From: Nitrosotalea sp.
GTDB lineage: Archaea > Halobacteriota > Syntropharchaeia > Alkanophagales > Methanospirareceae
Direction of reading: 5' to 3'
Length of the DNA: 32,761 bases
Assembly (NCBI GenBank): GCA_020725315.1
Contig: DYFG01000002.1
Span: forward strand, 1-32,761
The position numbers were made by a program, and so were the translations under genes. Shown one piece after another: positions 1-9,532 of the stretch. Each line of letters starts with the position of its first letter. The stretch's first letter is position 1. The notes under the pieces are model-generated. The model was not told the origin of the DNA. It did not search any database and saw only the letters and a program-made list of their open reading frames with translations.

Positions 1-95
1 TGGATGCATTTGGACTCCTCCAAGTCAATATGTATTATTGTTCTTGCTATAATAGACGTTCCTATATTAATTCCAAGTATTCCTTCAACATCCAT
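1..95 (-). CDS. partial CDS, N-terminus only (MDVEGILGINIGTSIIARTIIHIDLEESKC...), runs off the window
   Basis: Minus-strand ATG at 95 opens a frame with no stop to the window edge; lies 15 nt downstream of the 229-aa ORF on the same strand. Confidence 0.4.
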   Translation of the reverse strand, partial: MDVEGILGINIGTSIIARTIIHIDLEESKCI

Positions 96-110
96 AATGA
101 TTAATTATTC

Positions 111-800
111 CTAAACCGGTTCACTAAAATTATCCCATGTTGTTTTAAACCAACTCTTGAAGGAATCCAACACCATGAATCCTGGGCCAATCCTCGGGTC
201 GTCTAACTTTACAAGCTCCGTATCACGTGCGACATAGTCTGGGGCGACAATGGCCTTTCCTTGTATTGACTTAATATGCTTGGGATCTATTTTGTAGAAG
301 CCAAAAAATCCTCTGGAACCGTTAATCATGACTGCTTTCAATGAAGGTTCAAAGTTGTAGACCTTCAGCTCTACTTCGATGTTATCAGAGAGACTTTTCA
401 AGTTTTCTCTCCAAATTTGTATTCCATTGTCGGCCTTCTTTGCTACTTCTTCGTCATATAGTCTATAATTTTGATTCGCCTCACGATTGCGTATGAGAAA
501 GGGATAGTTGCAATTTCTTATAAGTATGTGAATTTCAACATTTCTGTCATCGAGCAACTTCTTTTCAATTTTATGTTGAAGCACTATAAAAATAGGTTCG
601 TACATAGTCTCACCTGTGTAGGAGTAGATATCTATTCTTATGTCCCCTTTTTGTGGATCAATCCACTTCATTAGGTTATCAATAGCTTTTTTCCACCATT
701 CTTTCCCTTTATAAATTCCAGGATATAATCGAATTACATTGTACGCCTCTCGAATAGCTATAGAAATTAATTCCCCTGATGCGGTAGAAGCAGTACTCAT
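111..800 (-). CDS. hypothetical protein, 229 aa
   Basis: Long ORF, same strand and close spacing with the aldolase gene; family not recognised. Confidence 0.65.
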   Translation of the reverse strand: MSTASTASGELISIAIREAYNVIRLYPGIYKGKEWWKKAIDNLMKWIDPQKGDIRIDIYSYTGETMYEPIFIVLQHKIEKKLLDDRNVEIHILIRNCNYPFLIRNREANQNYRLYDEEVAKKADNGIQIWRENLKSLSDNIEVELKVYNFEPSLKAVMINGSRGFFGFYKIDPKHIKSIQGKAIVAPDYVARDTELVKLDDPRIGPGFMVLDSFKSWFKTTWDNFSEPV

Positions 801-818
801 CTTATCTCCTCCATTTGG

Positions 819-1976
819 CTATCCTGTTTTAATTAAGTATTCCCTAACTTTATCCGCAGTACCTACGGCTCCAAAAGCTTTAAAGAACATCATTGCTTCC
901 GCATATGCCTTAGCTTCAAGTGCGTGTTTCGTCTCTTCAGAAACATTATATATTCTATTCTTAAATTCCTTTATTGCAAACTTACTGTACGTACCAAAAA
1001 TTTCATTATTTTTAGTTATACCTTTCTTTGCTGCTTCATCTCTGTATTTGTTCAAAGTCCAATTCCATATATCTTCATATAACTCAGGTTCAAATATTTC
1101 AAATACTTCCCATGCCAGATTTTGCCAGTGTGTACCAACATTACCTTTTAGAATCAAACCTTTAGGAAATTTTGTGCTTATGAATTTGAGCGGGGTGCCA
1201 GTAATGCCATGCTGTGCAACTCTTACTTTAAAAGGATCGATCGCTTGAGCTATTTCCACAGTTCGTTCTATATTTATTGAAACCTGCTCAATGAGATTCC
1301 CATACTCGTCATATATATTTCCATGTATTGACCCATTGGCAATAGCCAGAACTTGTGGAAATACATCCCTCTTATGCAACTCTTTGATAAACGTAGTTGC
1401 CTCTTCAACCGTTGTAAGGACTAATCCATCTTTATCTTTCTTCCCTATCTCACCAACTTCGACTTCTAAGCCAAACTCTCTTCCATCCATTTTTTCCTTA
1501 ATGAAGTTAGCAAGCTCTGAGGTTACATCAATATTCTTCTGAAATTGACCTAAAACGGTTGTTTCGCTCATATCAAAGAGAAAAGAAGCGTCTATCGCAA
1601 AGGAAGTATATCCAGCCGCAATTTGAGCCTCTATTAAGCTCTTTACTTCCTTTATTTCTTCGTCCGTCCCCTTCTTTATTGTTGTATGATCTGCATGTAG
1701 AGCCCACTCAGCAAAACCAACTTCTTTAGCAACGTTGCGAACAGCACTTGAAAAATCCTGTGGTGTTAAACCGGTATATCCCCCTTCTAAATCGCTTTCT
1801 GATTTTGCAAGCTCGAAAATAACCGCTGCTCTCAAACTTTTAGCCGCTCTAAATATTCCTTTAGCAATACCGGGAACAATCCTAGTATTTGCTGCCATTA
1901 TAATCCCTTCTGTGTTGTACAATGCCTCGAACATCTTATTCCCAAGAATTGGTCCAAATTTTCCACTTTCTTCCAT
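819..1976 (-). CDS. fba: class II fructose-bisphosphate aldolase
   Basis: Full-length 385-aa ORF with a class II aldolase-like HADHTT metal-binding motif and NGSIHG / GNVGTHWQNLAWEVFE segments. Confidence 0.85.
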   Translation of the reverse strand: MEESGKFGPILGNKMFEALYNTEGIIMAANTRIVPGIAKGIFRAAKSLRAAVIFELAKSESDLEGGYTGLTPQDFSSAVRNVAKEVGFAEWALHADHTTIKKGTDEEIKEVKSLIEAQIAAGYTSFAIDASFLFDMSETTVLGQFQKNIDVTSELANFIKEKMDGREFGLEVEVGEIGKKDKDGLVLTTVEEATTFIKELHKRDVFPQVLAIANGSIHGNIYDEYGNLIEQVSINIERTVEIAQAIDPFKVRVAQHGITGTPLKFISTKFPKGLILKGNVGTHWQNLAWEVFEIFEPELYEDIWNWTLNKYRDEAAKKGITKNNEIFGTYSKFAIKEFKNRIYNVSEETKHALEAKAYAEAMMFFKAFGAVGTADKVREYLIKTG

Positions 1977-2000
1977 GTGTCTTACCTTCTTTATTTTTTC

Positions 2001-2885
2001 TTACCTCAGTATTTTTTCCAACTTTTCAATTAGATTTTTGTTTCCAATGTATGTTGGAATTCTTTGATCTATATGTTCTGGCTCAACTTCTAGTATTGAA
2101 CACTTACCATTAGTTGAAGCCCCTTCTGCTTCTCTTGCTATAAATGATATGGGATTGCTCTCAACCAACAGTCTTAACTTTCCATTTGGATTTGTTGTTA
2201 GTGCAGGATAGGCAAAGAGTCCTCCATAGTGAAGTACTTGATTAAAGTCTCCAACAAATGCCCCACCATATCTTAATTTGTAACCCTCCATTTCTAACTC
2301 TTCAACGTATTTTCTAAATGATGGTAGCCAGTCCTTTCGTAGCCCGCCAATACCATACAACTTACCAGGTTCAGGAAGCTTTATGCTTTCTTCTCTAAAA
2401 ACAAATCCCTTTTTTGTGTGCAAGAATTCATGGACGCCATTCTGTGCCGTGTAAACTAAAGTTGTTACTGGACCATATAAGATATACATTGCAGCTATTT
2501 GGTGCTTCCCTTGTGTCGGCAAATCTTTTTTGTATATTCCAACTATTGTTCCAACCAAGTTGTTGCTCTCAATATTTGACGAGCCATCTAATGGATCCAA
2601 AGTGATATTGAATATCCCCTCTTCATTAAGCTTTACCAGGTCGGGTTGTTCTTCTGATGCTACTGTCTTAACTAGACCCGATTTTCTTAATTCATTAATT
2701 AAGAACTGATCTGCCCATTTATCTACAACCAGTTGAAGCTCACCAAATACATTTTTTGTGTTGGCTTTACCCCTCCTGTATGGAAGTTCGTTACTTATTG
2801 CATTTGCGATGCTACTTATTTTAAGAATTAAAGAAGCCAATTCGCTGTCAATTCCTTCCAAATGTTCTTCCAAAGTTTTTGTCAT
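2001..2885 (-). CDS. fbp: class I fructose-1,6-bisphosphatase
   Basis: LDPLDGSSNIE motif typical of class I FBPase; probable start MTKTLEEHLEGI at 2885. The longer supplied ORF (to 3113) extends through the neighbouring gene and is unlikely. Confidence 0.88.
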   Translation of the reverse strand: MTKTLEEHLEGIDSELASLILKISSIANAISNELPYRRGKANTKNVFGELQLVVDKWADQFLINELRKSGLVKTVASEEQPDLVKLNEEGIFNITLDPLDGSSNIESNNLVGTIVGIYKKDLPTQGKHQIAAMYILYGPVTTLVYTAQNGVHEFLHTKKGFVFREESIKLPEPGKLYGIGGLRKDWLPSFRKYVEELEMEGYKLRYGGAFVGDFNQVLHYGGLFAYPALTTNPNGKLRLLVESNPISFIAREAEGASTNGKCSILEVEPEHIDQRIPTYIGNKNLIEKLEKILR

Positions 2886-2969
2886 ATACCTTATTAATAT
2901 ATATCCTATAATAATATAAAAGGGTATTGTGATGGTGACCTCAAGCGTTAAAGGGAGGGAATAGCGGAG

Positions 2970-3740
2970 ATGGAATTCACGGAACGTGGATCTGAGCCAC
3001 TCGTTGCGTTTATGATGGACAAAACAGAGCCCGGCGCGTTCAACTATCCCATATACAAGATGTTTGCCGATCCGTTTAATACTGCTGGGCTTGTCGTAGA
3101 CCCCACCATGCATGATGGCTTCGTGTTTGAGGTGTGGGACATAAAGGAGAAGAAGCGCGTATTTTTACGAACCCCTGAAGAGCTGTACCATTTGCTCGCC
3201 TTGATAGGCGCGAAGAGCAAATACGTGATCAAGCGGGTGTATCCAAAGGAGACGAGCCCGTTACCGAAGGATGAGCCGGTAGCTGTAATAAGCACGGAGA
3301 AATTGTTCTTTACCGTGGGTAAATACGTGGGTAAGGATGATCCTGCCGCATTGGTGCGAGCCCAAGCGGGTTTACCGGCACTGGGTGAGGTGATAGAACC
3401 GTTTACCATGCCTCATCTCGTCAGTGGCTGGATGCGTGGTTCGCATAACGGACCGCTCATGCCAGTGCCTTTCATCTATTCGAAATGCACGCGGTTTGAT
3501 GGCCCACCACGAGTTGTTGCTGCAGGATTCCAGATAAGCCATGGGCGGTTAGTGGGGACTGCGGATCTGTTTGATGATCCTGCGTATGACCTTGCGAGGA
3601 GAAAGGCGGAAGAGATAGCCGATTATATGAGAGCACATGGTCCGTTCGGGCCACACAGGCTTCCCATAGAGGAGATGGAGTATACAACACTACCTAACGT
3701 CTTAAAGAAGCTTGAGGGAAGGTTTGAAGCGACTGAATAA
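2970..3740 (+). pseudogene. N-terminally truncated archaeal bifunctional fructose-1,6-bisphosphate aldolase/phosphatase (FBPA/P)
   Basis: 256 aa match the middle and C-terminal part of archaeal FBPA/P (FMMDKTEPGAFNYPIYKMFADPFNTAGLVVDP, KYVGKDDPAALVRAQ, HLVSGWMRGSHNGPLMPVPF, EEMEYTTLPNVLKKLE). In-frame homology continues upstream of the ATG as GIAE before a stop at 2949; the N-terminal portion is absent. Confidence 0.8.
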
Positions 3741-3793
3741 AAAGCTTTCTAAAGAAAGGTTTACCAAAGAACGCTAACGCAGTTTGAAGAAGA

Positions 3794-4489
3794 GTGAGGA
3801 TAAGGATGAGTGAACGGGAACGCATGAAAGTCGTCATTTCGTTGGGCGGCATATTCTTCTCGGACGTTGAGAAGATAAAGAAAATTGCTGCGGTATTCGA
3901 TGAACTTGCGCAATTGAACAATCTCTGCGTGGTGACCGGCGGTGGCGAAGGGGCTCGTGAGTATATAAAACTCGCACGCGAGCTGGGTGCGAACGAAGTA
4001 TTCTGTGATTATATAGGAATTGCTCTGACGCGAATCAATGCGAAATTGCTCATTTCCGCGTTAAAAAATGTATATCCAGAACCTTTTTTGGATTACAAAG
4101 AAGCTGCACTAGCTAAGGCGAACGATAGTGGTAAAATAGCGGTAATGGGCGGCGTAAGCCCTGGGTATACCACGGACGCGGTCGCTGCGATCCTTGCCGA
4201 ATACCTGGATGCTGATCTCCTCGTGAACGTCACCTCGGTCGATGGGATTTATGGCGCTGACCCGCGCAAATATCCAAATGCGAGGAAATACGACAAACTC
4301 TCACCAAAGGAACTCGTCGCACTCACCATGAAGGAGGAGCTCAAGGCAGGGTCGAGAATTGTTATCGACCCGGTTGCCGCGAAGATAATAGAACGGAGCG
4401 GGATAAAGACGATTGTTATTGACGGAAGCAATCCTCGTAATATTGTCGATGCCGTTCATGGGAAGCATCAGGGCACTGAGATATTGTGA
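3794..4489 (+). CDS. pyrH: archaeal-type UMP kinase (uridylate kinase)
   Basis: Amino acid kinase fold: MKVVISLGG, VVTGGGEGAREYI, GGVSPGYTTDAVAAILAEYLDADLLVNVTSVDGIYGADP. Start may be the internal MKVVIS. Confidence 0.85.
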   Translation: MRIRMSERERMKVVISLGGIFFSDVEKIKKIAAVFDELAQLNNLCVVTGGGEGAREYIKLARELGANEVFCDYIGIALTRINAKLLISALKNVYPEPFLDYKEAALAKANDSGKIAVMGGVSPGYTTDAVAAILAEYLDADLLVNVTSVDGIYGADPRKYPNARKYDKLSPKELVALTMKEELKAGSRIVIDPVAAKIIERSGIKTIVIDGSNPRNIVDAVHGKHQGTEIL

Positions 4490-4623
4490 CTTCAAACTTT
4501 AGGAAAGTTTCAAGTTCAATCTCTTCTATGCGGTCTCATCTATAATCATTTTTTCTCAGCTTTGAAGCCTAACAAGTAAGGATTTAGCCTGGTTGAGAGA
4601 ACTTGATAATGTATTCATGAGGG

Positions 4624-4716
4624 ATGAAGATGGAGAAAGAATTTACCATAACTATCGAGCAGGATGAGGATGGAATTTATGTTGGAACAGCATTTATTCC
4701 GCAGAACGTTGCATAG
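4624..4716 (+). pseudogene. HicB-like antitoxin N-terminal remnant
   Basis: 30-aa ORF MKMEKEFTITIEQDEDGIYVGTAFIPQNVA resembles the first strands of HicB/UPF0150 proteins, then stops; its 3' end overlaps the 3' end of rpl32e. Confidence 0.4.
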
Positions 4717-5053
4717 GATTGAGCACTGTTATACCAAGCGTTGCCGCTTCCTCTTCTATCGCTTCCCTTTTTCTCCTTCCAACGCTTGATGCTATTCGCA
4801 CTGCCATTTCCTCTCTTGCATCTTCAACCTGAGCAAGATCATTCGTATTGAAAACAAGTACTTCTCGTCGCCCAGAAGGATGCAAGCCCCGTTCTTCCTT
4901 CCTTCGCCTGTATCCCACTTGCACCCGCGCACCTTTCGCCGCTATATGCTCCCTCATCTTATTGTCATGCCCACGAGGTCTTCTCCAGCTCTTACTCAAC
5001 TTCTTCTTCGTCCACCAGCCATATCGCTCGAATTTTGGTTTCTTCCTCGTCAT
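4694..5053 (-). CDS. rpl32e: ribosomal protein L32e
   Basis: SWRRPRGHDNKMR, VGYRRRKEERGLHPSG, EVLVFNTNDL, LGITVLNP are L32e signatures. Confidence 0.9.
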   Translation of the reverse strand: MTRKKPKFERYGWWTKKKLSKSWRRPRGHDNKMREHIAAKGARVQVGYRRRKEERGLHPSGRREVLVFNTNDLAQVEDAREEMAVRIASSVGRRKREAIEEEAATLGITVLNPMQRSAE

Positions 5054-5337
5054 TTGCCTGACAACCTCCTTAACTCCTCAGCTATTCTTTTAGGTAGCTC
5101 AGCCTGCCCTTTCTGGATATCCCTCATAACAGAATACAGCAGGGCAACAGAAATGCCAGCTAGACAACTGATGAATGCGAGTATCACAGAGGCTAAGAAC
5201 AATTCTACCGCAATAAAAGAGCTAAAGTTTAGCTCGGTTCCCAATCCAAAGAGCCATAAGTAGACAAGCGCGCCAATTGAACCTGCTATCCCCAGCGAAA
5301 AAATAGTTATCAGTATTTTTATCAGTCTATTCACCAT
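5050..5337 (-). CDS. small membrane protein, 95 aa
   Basis: Two hydrophobic segments; overlaps the rpl32e start by 4 nt, suggesting translational coupling. Confidence 0.6.
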   Translation of the reverse strand: MVNRLIKILITIFSLGIAGSIGALVYLWLFGLGTELNFSSFIAVELFLASVILAFISCLAGISVALLYSVMRDIQKGQAELPKRIAEELRRLSGK

Positions 5338-5497
5338 ACCTCATCTAATTCTAAATTCATTTACATATATAAACTTTTCATTTCTCAGGGCTTTGGGATG
5401 CAATTCGTGTAACTCTCTTCTCATGGTTGATTTTATCGGCTTATAGCGCATTCCTTTCCACCTCTATTTAAAATTTTGCAGAAATGGAATAATTTTT

Positions 5498-6037
5498 TCA
5501 AAGCTTACCGCTCCGTTGTTCTTCTTCAGGTGGTAGTGGTAATAAACGTCTACCGATTTCAAGTAAAAGGCGCAATGTAAACCTCACATACAATCCTATA
5601 ATAAAGCATAATCCAGCAATAACTTCTATACTTTCTATAGCAGGAAGTATAAGTGATATTAGGCAGAAAAAAACAATAGCTAAAAGAGGAGCAACCATAG
5701 CTTTAGCAGTGTAATCTCCAAGAAACTTATACTCTAAAATCTCTTTTTTTCGATATCTACGCGCACTATACATGATAAGATGAACAACTCCGCCGGATAA
5801 ACCAAATATGGGAACGTAAAGAGGTATCCTACGACCAGTATTAAATATATCTGGACCAACAAATACTAAACGTCCACTCAATATAGAACTGATTAAACAA
5901 CCTTCCACAATCCCTGCAATTAGCATTAATGAAAAAAATCTTTTTGTACCTTCTTTTTGGTCAACAGGACGTTTATTTTCATCCTCCTTATAAAGACCGA
6001 ACAATAACCCTAAAAATGATTTCATTGATTTTTTCAT
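5498..6037 (-). CDS. multi-TM membrane protein, 179 aa
   Basis: Several hydrophobic segments; no recognised family. Confidence 0.6.
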   Translation of the reverse strand: MKKSMKSFLGLLFGLYKEDENKRPVDQKEGTKRFFSLMLIAGIVEGCLISSILSGRLVFVGPDIFNTGRRIPLYVPIFGLSGGVVHLIMYSARRYRKKEILEYKFLGDYTAKAMVAPLLAIVFFCLISLILPAIESIEVIAGLCFIIGLYVRFTLRLLLEIGRRLLPLPPEEEQRSGKL

Positions 6038-6080
6038 TCTTATCGCCTCTTATGTTTGCATCTTTATGCCCTCGCACCAC

Positions 6081-7727
6081 TTACAGCCTCACGAGCATCA
6101 CATCAAACATGTTCTCCACTTTCTTTATCTCTTCGATAATCCCATCACTAACCGGGCTGTCCACATTAAGCACCATAACCGCTTCTCCTCCTACCTTCTC
6201 CCTTCCCACCTGCATCCCCGCTATGTTTATGCCCTTGTCGCCCAAAATCATGCAAACAGGACCGATCACGCGTGGTTTATCGAGGAAGGAGCAGATGAGC
6301 ATGTAGCCAGAAGGAGATGCATCCACCCTATACCCATCGATTTTCACTATCCTTTGGTCATCTTTCCCGAAGATCGTGCCCGCAACAGTCTTTTCTTCTT
6401 CTTCGCCCTCCGTCCGTGTAATAGTTGTGATGCTAATCAATGAGCTGAAATTCTCAATCTCCTCCGTCATACTCTCCCTAACTTTTATCCCGAATTTCTT
6501 TGCTATCGCTTCGGCATTTACATAATTCACACCGTCGGTGAACCATGAGAGGAAGCTCTTCAAGATTACTGTAGTTATCAATCTCCTGTTTTTCCCTATC
6601 CCTTCTCCCGCCATTCCTAATTCACCTTCATAAGAGACGTTAAATTCTTCAATTCTACCCGGTCTCGGTATGAGCTGTGCAGAGAGTAGTCCCAGCTTCT
6701 CTGCTAATTCTAAATAAGGCTTTATGGACTCCATTAGTTCCTCTTCGACATAGAGCATATTCACGGCATTCTTTACCGGCTTATTCTTTAGCGCCTCGAT
6801 CACCTCTTCTGCAATAACCATCGCAGCAGCCTTCTGCGCTTCGGCTGTCGATGCCCCCAGATGAGGCGTAACAATCACTTCGTCCAGTTCCAACAATTCT
6901 CGTTCCTCTGGTGGCTCACGCTCGAAGACATCAAGAGCCGCTCCCGCTACTTTACCGCTCTTTATTGCATCCTTGAGCGCAGGCTCGTCTATTATCCCTC
7001 CTCGTGCACAATTTAACACACGAACACCATCTATCATCAATGCGAACTCTCTCTTACCGATCAAATGATGCGTATCCTTTGTCAGCGGTGTATGGAGCGT
7101 TATAAAATCTGCAACCTGAAGAACCTCATTAAAATTTGAAAGAGCAATTCCAAGTTCTCTCCCCCTCTCTTCTGGTATAAACGGGTCATATGCAACGACC
7201 CTCATTCCAAGCCCCTTTGCCCTTTTCGCAACTTCACTCCCAACTCTTCCCAGACCAATTATGCCTAATACCTTACCATTCACTTCCACACCCATGTGCT
7301 TTTTTCTCTCCCACTTCCCGGATTTGAGCGATACATTCGCAACTGGTATCTTCCTCGATAAGCTGAGCAGCATTGCGATCGTGTGCTCCGCCGCGGATAT
7401 CGTATTTGCCTCCGGAGCGTTCACCACCAATATTCCTTTCTCCGTCGCTGTTTCCACATCTACGTTATCCACGCCGACACCTGCCCGACCTATCACTTTT
7501 AAGCGGCCCATGCTCCCTGCTTCTATTATCTCCTTCGTCACTTTCGTGCCACTTCGGACGACTAACGCATCATAGCCGGCAATGCGTTCCGTTAATTCTT
7601 CCGTGCTTAACTCTAATTCAACATCAACTTCTGCAAACTCCCTCAGCTTCTCTATCCCCTCTTCCGAGATATGGTCGGTTACAAGCACTCTTTTCGTTTT
7701 TTCCGGTTTGTTCTCGTTTGCTTCCAT
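6081..7727 (-). CDS. serA: D-3-phosphoglycerate dehydrogenase
   Basis: 548 aa; GRAGVGVDNVD, GIIGLGRVGSEVAKRAKGLGMRVVAYDP, NCARGGIIDE, TPHLGASTAEAQ, C-terminal ACT-like domain. Confidence 0.93.
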   Translation of the reverse strand: MEANENKPEKTKRVLVTDHISEEGIEKLREFAEVDVELELSTEELTERIAGYDALVVRSGTKVTKEIIEAGSMGRLKVIGRAGVGVDNVDVETATEKGILVVNAPEANTISAAEHTIAMLLSLSRKIPVANVSLKSGKWERKKHMGVEVNGKVLGIIGLGRVGSEVAKRAKGLGMRVVAYDPFIPEERGRELGIALSNFNEVLQVADFITLHTPLTKDTHHLIGKREFALMIDGVRVLNCARGGIIDEPALKDAIKSGKVAGAALDVFEREPPEERELLELDEVIVTPHLGASTAEAQKAAAMVIAEEVIEALKNKPVKNAVNMLYVEEELMESIKPYLELAEKLGLLSAQLIPRPGRIEEFNVSYEGELGMAGEGIGKNRRLITTVILKSFLSWFTDGVNYVNAEAIAKKFGIKVRESMTEEIENFSSLISITTITRTEGEEEEKTVAGTIFGKDDQRIVKIDGYRVDASPSGYMLICSFLDKPRVIGPVCMILGDKGINIAGMQVGREKVGGEAVMVLNVDSPVSDGIIEEIKKVENMFDVMLVRL

Positions 7728-7844
7728 CTACCGTTCGCCTCTTTACCACTTTTCCGCTTATACTATAAACATAACATCGCTAACAATAAGTTAACGATGG
7801 AAGAAATAAATCGTCGGCAGGTATGATTATAATGTGAACCAACG

Positions 7845-9128
7845 ATGACAGTAATAGAGATGAGGGAAATAAAAGGCAGAGAGATTCTGGATTCGCGTGG
7901 AAACCCAACAATAGAAGTAGAAGTGAGTACAGCGAACGGGTTTGGCAGGGCGAGCGTGCCTTCAGGAGCATCAACCGGAAGTAAAGAGGCGTGGGAGAAA
8001 CGTGATGATGACAAGAAGCGATATAACGGCAAGGGGGTTCTCAAGGCAGTTGAAGCCGTGAATACGGTGATTAAAGGGGCACTCATTGGCATGAATACGC
8101 TCGAGCAAAGAGAGATAGATACGCAACTGATAGAACTGGATGGAACGGAAAACAAGTCGAGATTGGGTGCGAATGCTATCCTCGGGACATCGATGGCGGT
8201 CTGTAAAGCCGCTGCAGACTCGTTAAAAAAATCGCTCTTTGCATATATCTGTGAAGATGTCGCGGGAATGATGCTCCGGTATGAACTTCCAATACCGATG
8301 ATGAACGTGATAAACGGCGGTCAGCATGCAGGTAACGAACTGAGCATCCAGGAGTTCCTTATATTACCCAGGGGCTTTGACCGGTTCAGCGCTAATTTAC
8401 GAGCAGGTGTCGAGACTTATCACGCACTTAAAAAGGTAGTAGAGGATAAGCACGGGAAGATAGCCACGAATGTTGGAGATGAAGGCGGCTATGCACCGCC
8501 CATGCGTATGACGGCTCAGCCACTCGATGCGATAACCGAAGCGATAACCGAAGCTGGTTATTCTGAGGATGAAATACGGTTGGGTATCGACGCTGCGGCT
8601 TCCTCCTTCTTCGACTCGAAAGCACAAAAATATCAGATAGATGGCGTACAGAAAGACGGTCCTGAACTCATCGACTTTTATCACGCCCTTGTGGAACGCT
8701 ATCCGATCGAATTGATAGAGGACCCTTTTGAAGAGGAATCATTCGATCTCTTTGCGGAACTCACCGCTAAGATACCACAGAAAATAATCGTTGGCGACGA
8801 TCTTTTTGTAACGAATGTCGAGCGACTCGAAGAGGGCATAAAGAAAAAAGCAGCAAATGCAATTCTGCTGAAGTTGAATCAGATTGGCACTATTTCGGAA
8901 GCGCTGGATACTATTAGATTGGCTTCTCAAAACGGCTATAAGAAAGTAGTCAGCCATCGGTCAGGAGAGACTGAAGATACGCTTATCGCCGATTTCTCGG
9001 TGGCAATAAACGCGGATATAATAAAAACGGGCGCTCCCGCACGGAGCGAAAGAACGTGTAAATACAATCAATTGTTGCGGATAGAGGAGGAAATAGGGGA
9101 GAAAGCGAGGAGCAAGAAGATTTTTTGA
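7845..9128 (+). CDS. eno: enolase
   Basis: REILDSRGNPTIEVEV, GRASVPSGASTGSKEA, LLKLNQIGTISE, VVSHRSGETEDTLIADF. Confidence 0.96.
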   Translation: MTVIEMREIKGREILDSRGNPTIEVEVSTANGFGRASVPSGASTGSKEAWEKRDDDKKRYNGKGVLKAVEAVNTVIKGALIGMNTLEQREIDTQLIELDGTENKSRLGANAILGTSMAVCKAAADSLKKSLFAYICEDVAGMMLRYELPIPMMNVINGGQHAGNELSIQEFLILPRGFDRFSANLRAGVETYHALKKVVEDKHGKIATNVGDEGGYAPPMRMTAQPLDAITEAITEAGYSEDEIRLGIDAAASSFFDSKAQKYQIDGVQKDGPELIDFYHALVERYPIELIEDPFEEESFDLFAELTAKIPQKIIVGDDLFVTNVERLEEGIKKKAANAILLKLNQIGTISEALDTIRLASQNGYKKVVSHRSGETEDTLIADFSVAINADIIKTGAPARSERTCKYNQLLRIEEEIGEKARSKKIF

Positions 9129-9209
9129 CACCAGATATTGGATCCATTTTTAGTCAAGGTGAAAAATGAGCGAAAGTTTTGTTCGTCCAGAGTCCAAGGA
9201 GGGATTAAA

Positions 9210-9426
9210 ATGGGAAAACATGAGATAAATGAAGAGATACCGAATGGAAAATGCAGTCTTTGCTAATGTGTGTGGGAAAATTGCCACCCAAGTTTGCGCA
9301 CAATGTATCTATGAGGGCAAGGGGTGGCTTTGCGATAAGTGTGGTCGGAAACATGAGTGCGGTGAAGATATGCTCTTGCCAGTGGTTAATTCTCCACGGG
9401 TTGGAATGTGTGGATATACAGGATAG
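9210..9426 (+). pseudogene. frameshifted small zinc-ribbon protein
   Basis: ATG 9210 after a strong SD (aaggagg) encodes MGKHEINEEIPNGKCSLC then TAA; removing one T near 9264 gives CSLCNVCGKIATQVCAQCIYEGKGWLCDKCGRKHECGEDMLLPVVNSPRVGMCGYTG, a multi-CxxC protein similar to the C-terminal zinc segment of pRiA4b ORF-3-like proteins. Confidence 0.55.
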
Positions 9427-9457
9427 GAACATGATGCGTGCCGAACGTCAGATAACA

Positions 9458-9532
9458 CAGCATATACGCTTCGGGCTGACGCCCTTGCCCTGAGGGACAT
9501 TGCTCCCTTCGGTCGCAACGTCGTATATACTG
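9458..9532. repeat. structured intergenic element: long inverted repeat enclosing smaller hairpins
   Basis: CAGCATATACG (9458-9468) pairs with CGTATATACTG (9522-9532) at 10 of 11 positions; inside are GGGC-TGAC-GCCC (9473-9484) and AGGGA-CATTGC-TCCCT (9493-9508). Confidence 0.4.

Noticed and set aside
2001-3113. 370-aa version of the FBPase ORF with a 76-aa N-terminal extension
   Set aside because: The extension is antisense to FBPA/P-like coding sequence and does not resemble class I FBPase; start at 2885 is preferred.
9473-9508. Intergenic GC-rich hairpins as a third copy of the radB/lysA element
   Set aside because: Similar in being GC-rich stems, but no convincing shared sequence blocks (no AGCCCTTAC or GGGCGGAGCCC) and loop sizes differ.
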